Notes under the pieces: model-generated
Database searches by the model: none
What the model was told of the DNA's origin: nothing
Seen by the model: only the letters and a program-made list of their open reading frames with translations
From: Gammaproteobacteria bacterium
Lineage (GTDB): Bacteria > Pseudomonadota > Gammaproteobacteria > UBA4575
Direction of reading: 5' to 3'
DNA length: 8,750 nt
NCBI GenBank assembly: GCA_028281205.1
Contig: JANQKJ010000072.1
Span: forward strand, 1-8,750
In this document: in pieces, positions 7,315-8,750 of the stretch
How positions within the stretch are numbered: position 1 is the stretch's first letter
Layout: every line of letters begins with the position of its first letter
Program-made: the position numbers and the translations under genes

Positions 7315-7776
7315 CTATTCCTTCGTCATAGTCACCAAAAACTGTCCACCATTGGCATCAGTATACCAGTCAATTACAGTCGCAGAATTGAATATCAAAT
7401 AAGTTGTAAGAGCCAACCCAGTATCATCCACACTATCACCCGCACAGTCAGGCGCACGATTGTCATTGCTGAGTTGGATAAATAATGCATGCCTTTCACC
7501 CACATTAACCGTATCTTCAAATGTATAAATACCTGTCGTGATTTCGCTTCCCGACACGACTTCGATGCCCCCATCATTATCAAAGGTATAGCGCTCAATA
7601 CAATCTTCAATACCAGGATAAGGGAGTAACCAAGTACCCGCTATTGAATTTGTTACTGTATCAGATGCGTTTTCATTAGCTGCGTTGTCATTAGTTGAAC
7701 TACTACTTCCACCACCGCCTCCGCAATAGATAGAAAAAAATCCCAACAGGAAAATAGTAAAAATTCGCAAATACAT
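7315..7776 (-). CDS. Small putative lipoprotein of unknown function
   Basis: I do not recognise the family. I chose the ATG at 7776 because AAGGA lies about 11 bases upstream and it places a leader at the N-terminus; longer readings to 7881 lack a signal. The protein is 153 residues. Residues 1-17 are hydrophobic (MYLRIFTIFLLGFFSIY), followed by C18-GGGGGSSSS and an Asn/Ser/Thr-rich linker to about 43, as in many outer-membrane lipoproteins. Tyr at -1 is unusual for signal peptidase II, so lipidation is likely but not certain. The folded part (45-153) begins IAGTW and is rich in short beta-like strands (ERYTF, TGIYTF, TYLIF, GQFLVTM). This resembles small beta-barrel or lipocalin-like lipoproteins only in general style. 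Cys59 and Cys111 could pair. It follows the 7929-8279 gene by 152 bases on the same strand. A remnant of its 3' end lies at 3140-3225. Confidence 0.75.
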   Translation of the reverse strand: MYLRIFTIFLLGFFSIYCGGGGGSSSSTNDNAANENASDTVTNSIAGTWLLPYPGIEDCIERYTFDNDGGIEVVSGSEITTGIYTFEDTVNVGERHALFIQLSNDNRAPDCAGDSVDDTGLALTTYLIFNSATVIDWYTDANGGQFLVTMTKE

Positions 7777-7928
7777 ATAATTGAATTCCTTAATTAGTGT
7801 CAATGTAAGCCACAGCGAGACGGATTTATTACTCTTGTCTAACGTTCTGCTACTAGAAAAGTAAACTCCTTTGAACGACAAACCATTAACGCACTTCCCT
7901 CTTGGCTGCTGCTATTTAAGTGATTGAA

Positions 7929-8279
7929 TTAATACGTGTAAAGGTAGCTCAAACTGAGACGAGCCTCCTCATCTGAGGACAAATAAACGGTTTTTTTCGA
8001 ACCATCACTACTTATCGCTTGATACAGTGCAACACCTAAAAGAGAAGCCGCCCCTGCCGTGGCAATTCGTTGTCGCCGCTTTTTCTTTTTAAAGTCATTA
8101 TCCCCTAACTCACCCGCAAGCATAGCTACACCTGTTAACCCTAACACGAGGAGATATGGGTTAGTTCCACTATCGTCATTATCATAAACGTCGACATCAT
8201 CTGATGCCAATGCTGATACGCTATTAGTTGTCATCGATATAAATATTATTATAACTGCTATACGTTTTTTGAGGTCCAT
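7929..8279 (-). CDS. Small secreted or membrane protein of unknown function
   Basis: An unrecognised protein of 116 residues. The start ATG at 8279 is preceded by GAGG 5 bases upstream; a GTG four codons earlier (8291) overlaps this site and is less likely. Residues 1-25 look like a Sec signal peptide (MDLKKR, hydrophobic core, SALA) with cleavage after Ala25. An acidic stretch (26-38) follows, then a hydrophobic segment (41-57), a strongly basic turn KKKKRRQR (64-71) and a second Gly/Ala-rich hydrophobic segment (72-90). This could form a membrane hairpin. The C-terminus ends RLSLSYLYTY, with alternating hydrophobics and a final aromatic. The downstream lipoprotein gene on the same strand may be co-transcribed. 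The start region of this gene, including its ribosome binding site, is repeated in the relict at 3230-3267. Confidence 0.7.
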   Translation of the reverse strand: MDLKKRIAVIIIFISMTTNSVSALASDDVDVYDNDDSGTNPYLLVLGLTGVAMLAGELGDNDFKKKKRRQRIATAGAASLLGVALYQAISSDGSKKTVYLSSDEEARLSLSYLYTY

Positions 8280-8345
8280 CTTTTTCCTCACAAGACTATT
8301 GATTACTTTTTTTGGTCGGTGCTCTCGTTACCGTGTAGAAGCGGA

Positions 8346-8378
8346 GTCTAACACATCGCGATTGATATGTCGTTAAAC
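8346..8378. repeat. Imperfect inverted repeat GTCTAACACAT...ATGTCGTTAAAC
   Basis: GTCTAAC-ACAT (8346-8356) pairs with ATGT-C-GTTAAAC (8367-8378) across a 10-base loop, with one bulged base and one mismatch. It lies in the 320-base non-coding gap upstream of the 7929-8279 gene. I found no gene in 8292-8599. The role is unknown; it could be a transcript hairpin or a protein site. Confidence 0.5.
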
Positions 8379-8529
8379 GGGAAACACGAATTGCTCGCCT
8401 CGCTCGTCTAAATAAAAAAAGCCATATCCCTTTAAATACGATAACCAAATCCTGACACCTAACACAGCGCCGTAACACCAGCGTACCTAAACTTAAGTGG
8501 GATTGGAACCGAGACAAACCCGGTGGCGG

Positions 8530-8557
8530 CTTTATTGCGTTCCTTTCTGCAATAAAG
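8530..8557. repeat. Perfect 9-base inverted repeat CTTTATTGC/GCAATAAAG
   Basis: The arms at 8530-8538 and 8549-8557 are separated by 10 bases, 43 bases downstream of the toxin stop on the minus strand. It may be a transcript-end hairpin for the toxin operon, but the stem is AT-rich and no T-run follows, so a classical terminator is not supported. Confidence 0.55.
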
Positions 8558-8599
8558 ATGACAACGGCTTACCTACTTGTTTTCCCAATGCCTGCTGCA

Positions 8600-8750
8600 T
8601 TACAAGAGACTAAAATCTTCTGGTAATATCCGTTCTACACGTATCACACCCAGCACATCAATTTTGTCTTGCAGGATGCGATAGATAATCCGATAAGAAC
8701 CTTCAATAACTTCTCGAATATTATCAGAACGGTACTCCGGCACCACTCGG
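8600..8750 (-). CDS. RelE/ParE-family toxin, C-terminal 49 residues (N-terminus beyond window)
   Basis: The minus strand is open from the right edge to TAA at 8600-8602. It reads RVVPEYRSDNIREVIEGSYRIIYRI, then a variable turn, then IDVLGVIRVERILPEDF. This matches the C-terminal half of ParE/RelE-type type II toxins, whose typical form is VVPE-x-x-x-x-x-IRE-x-I-x-G-x-YRI-x-YRI followed by a V-x-V-x-H strand. These toxins act in the cytoplasm on gyrase (ParE branch) or ribosome-bound mRNA (RelE branch). The VVPE and IRE-x-I-x-G-x-YR pattern favours the ParE side. Arg stands where many members have His (GVIR against VIH). The antitoxin gene would normally be next to it, just past the right edge. 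The family is fairly sure; target and activity are not. Confidence 0.85.
   Translation of the reverse strand, partial: RVVPEYRSDNIREVIEGSYRIIYRILQDKIDVLGVIRVERILPEDFSLL

Noticed and set aside
7395..7610. Second minus-strand open frame within the lipoprotein gene
   Set aside because: It is an alternative frame of the lipoprotein gene. The lipoprotein frame has the leader, the ribosome binding site and a homologous remnant elsewhere.
7775..7803. TTGACA (7798-7803) with a TTATAT 17 bases on, as promoter of the lipoprotein gene
   Set aside because: The supposed -10 would overlap the start codon, leaving no room for the visible AAGGA ribosome binding site.
8296..8517. Minus-strand open frame of 73 codons rich in Arg
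   Set aside because: No ribosome binding site, no domain, and an arginine-heavy composition typical of a chance frame. It also overlaps the leader of the 8279 gene.
8600..8640. Apparent early stop in the toxin fragment at about 8635
   Set aside because: This came from misreading a line junction. Read correctly, the codons run ATA CGT GTA GAA CGG and the frame continues to TAA at 8600-8602.

Overview
This window comes from a Gram-negative bacterium. The evidence is an RND-type inner-membrane exporter, two proteins with lipoprotein-like signal peptides, a third with an ordinary signal peptide, and AGGAG-type ribosome binding sites. The DNA is AT-rich with long, loosely packed intergenic stretches. 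A lipoxygenase beside accessory genes would fit a marine or host-associated gammaproteobacterium, but nothing here fixes the taxon.

Layout, left to right. (1) 1-1364, minus: the first 454 residues of a lipoxygenase whose C-terminus lies off the left edge. (2) 1365-2065: about 700 bases without a recognisable gene. (3) 2066-3034, plus: a predicted lipoprotein with a PKD domain and a metzincin zinc-protease domain. (4) 3035-3660: non-coding, but 3085-3302 is a decayed, internally deleted second copy of the two-gene cassette found at 7195-8331, and it has gained a 13-base tandem repeat. (5) 3661-6083, plus: an RND/MMPL-family exporter (COG1033-like) split by one frameshift near its C-terminus. 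(6) 6135-6872, minus: a class II aldolase/adducin-family protein, convergent with the exporter. (7) 6873-7314: a second decayed gene fragment (7104-7184, copied from the aldolase gene) and a degenerate tandem-repeat cluster (7220-7311). (8) 7315-8279, minus: two small envelope genes of unknown function, one with a lipoprotein-like Gly/Ser-rich leader and one small secreted or membrane protein. (9) 8280-8599: non-coding with two inverted repeats. (10) 8600-8750, minus: the C-terminal part of a RelE/ParE-type toxin, with the rest and any antitoxin beyond the right edge.

The genes do not form an obvious pathway. Most stand alone, with separate orientation and spacing. The clearest theme is local rearrangement and decay: two gene remnants derived from neighbours in this same window, two tandem-repeat patches, and a frameshifted transporter. 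No CRISPR array, insertion sequence, tRNA or rRNA was seen. I found no convincing new multi-gene system. The best leads are the duplicated and eroded two-gene envelope cassette and the PKD-metzincin lipoprotein.
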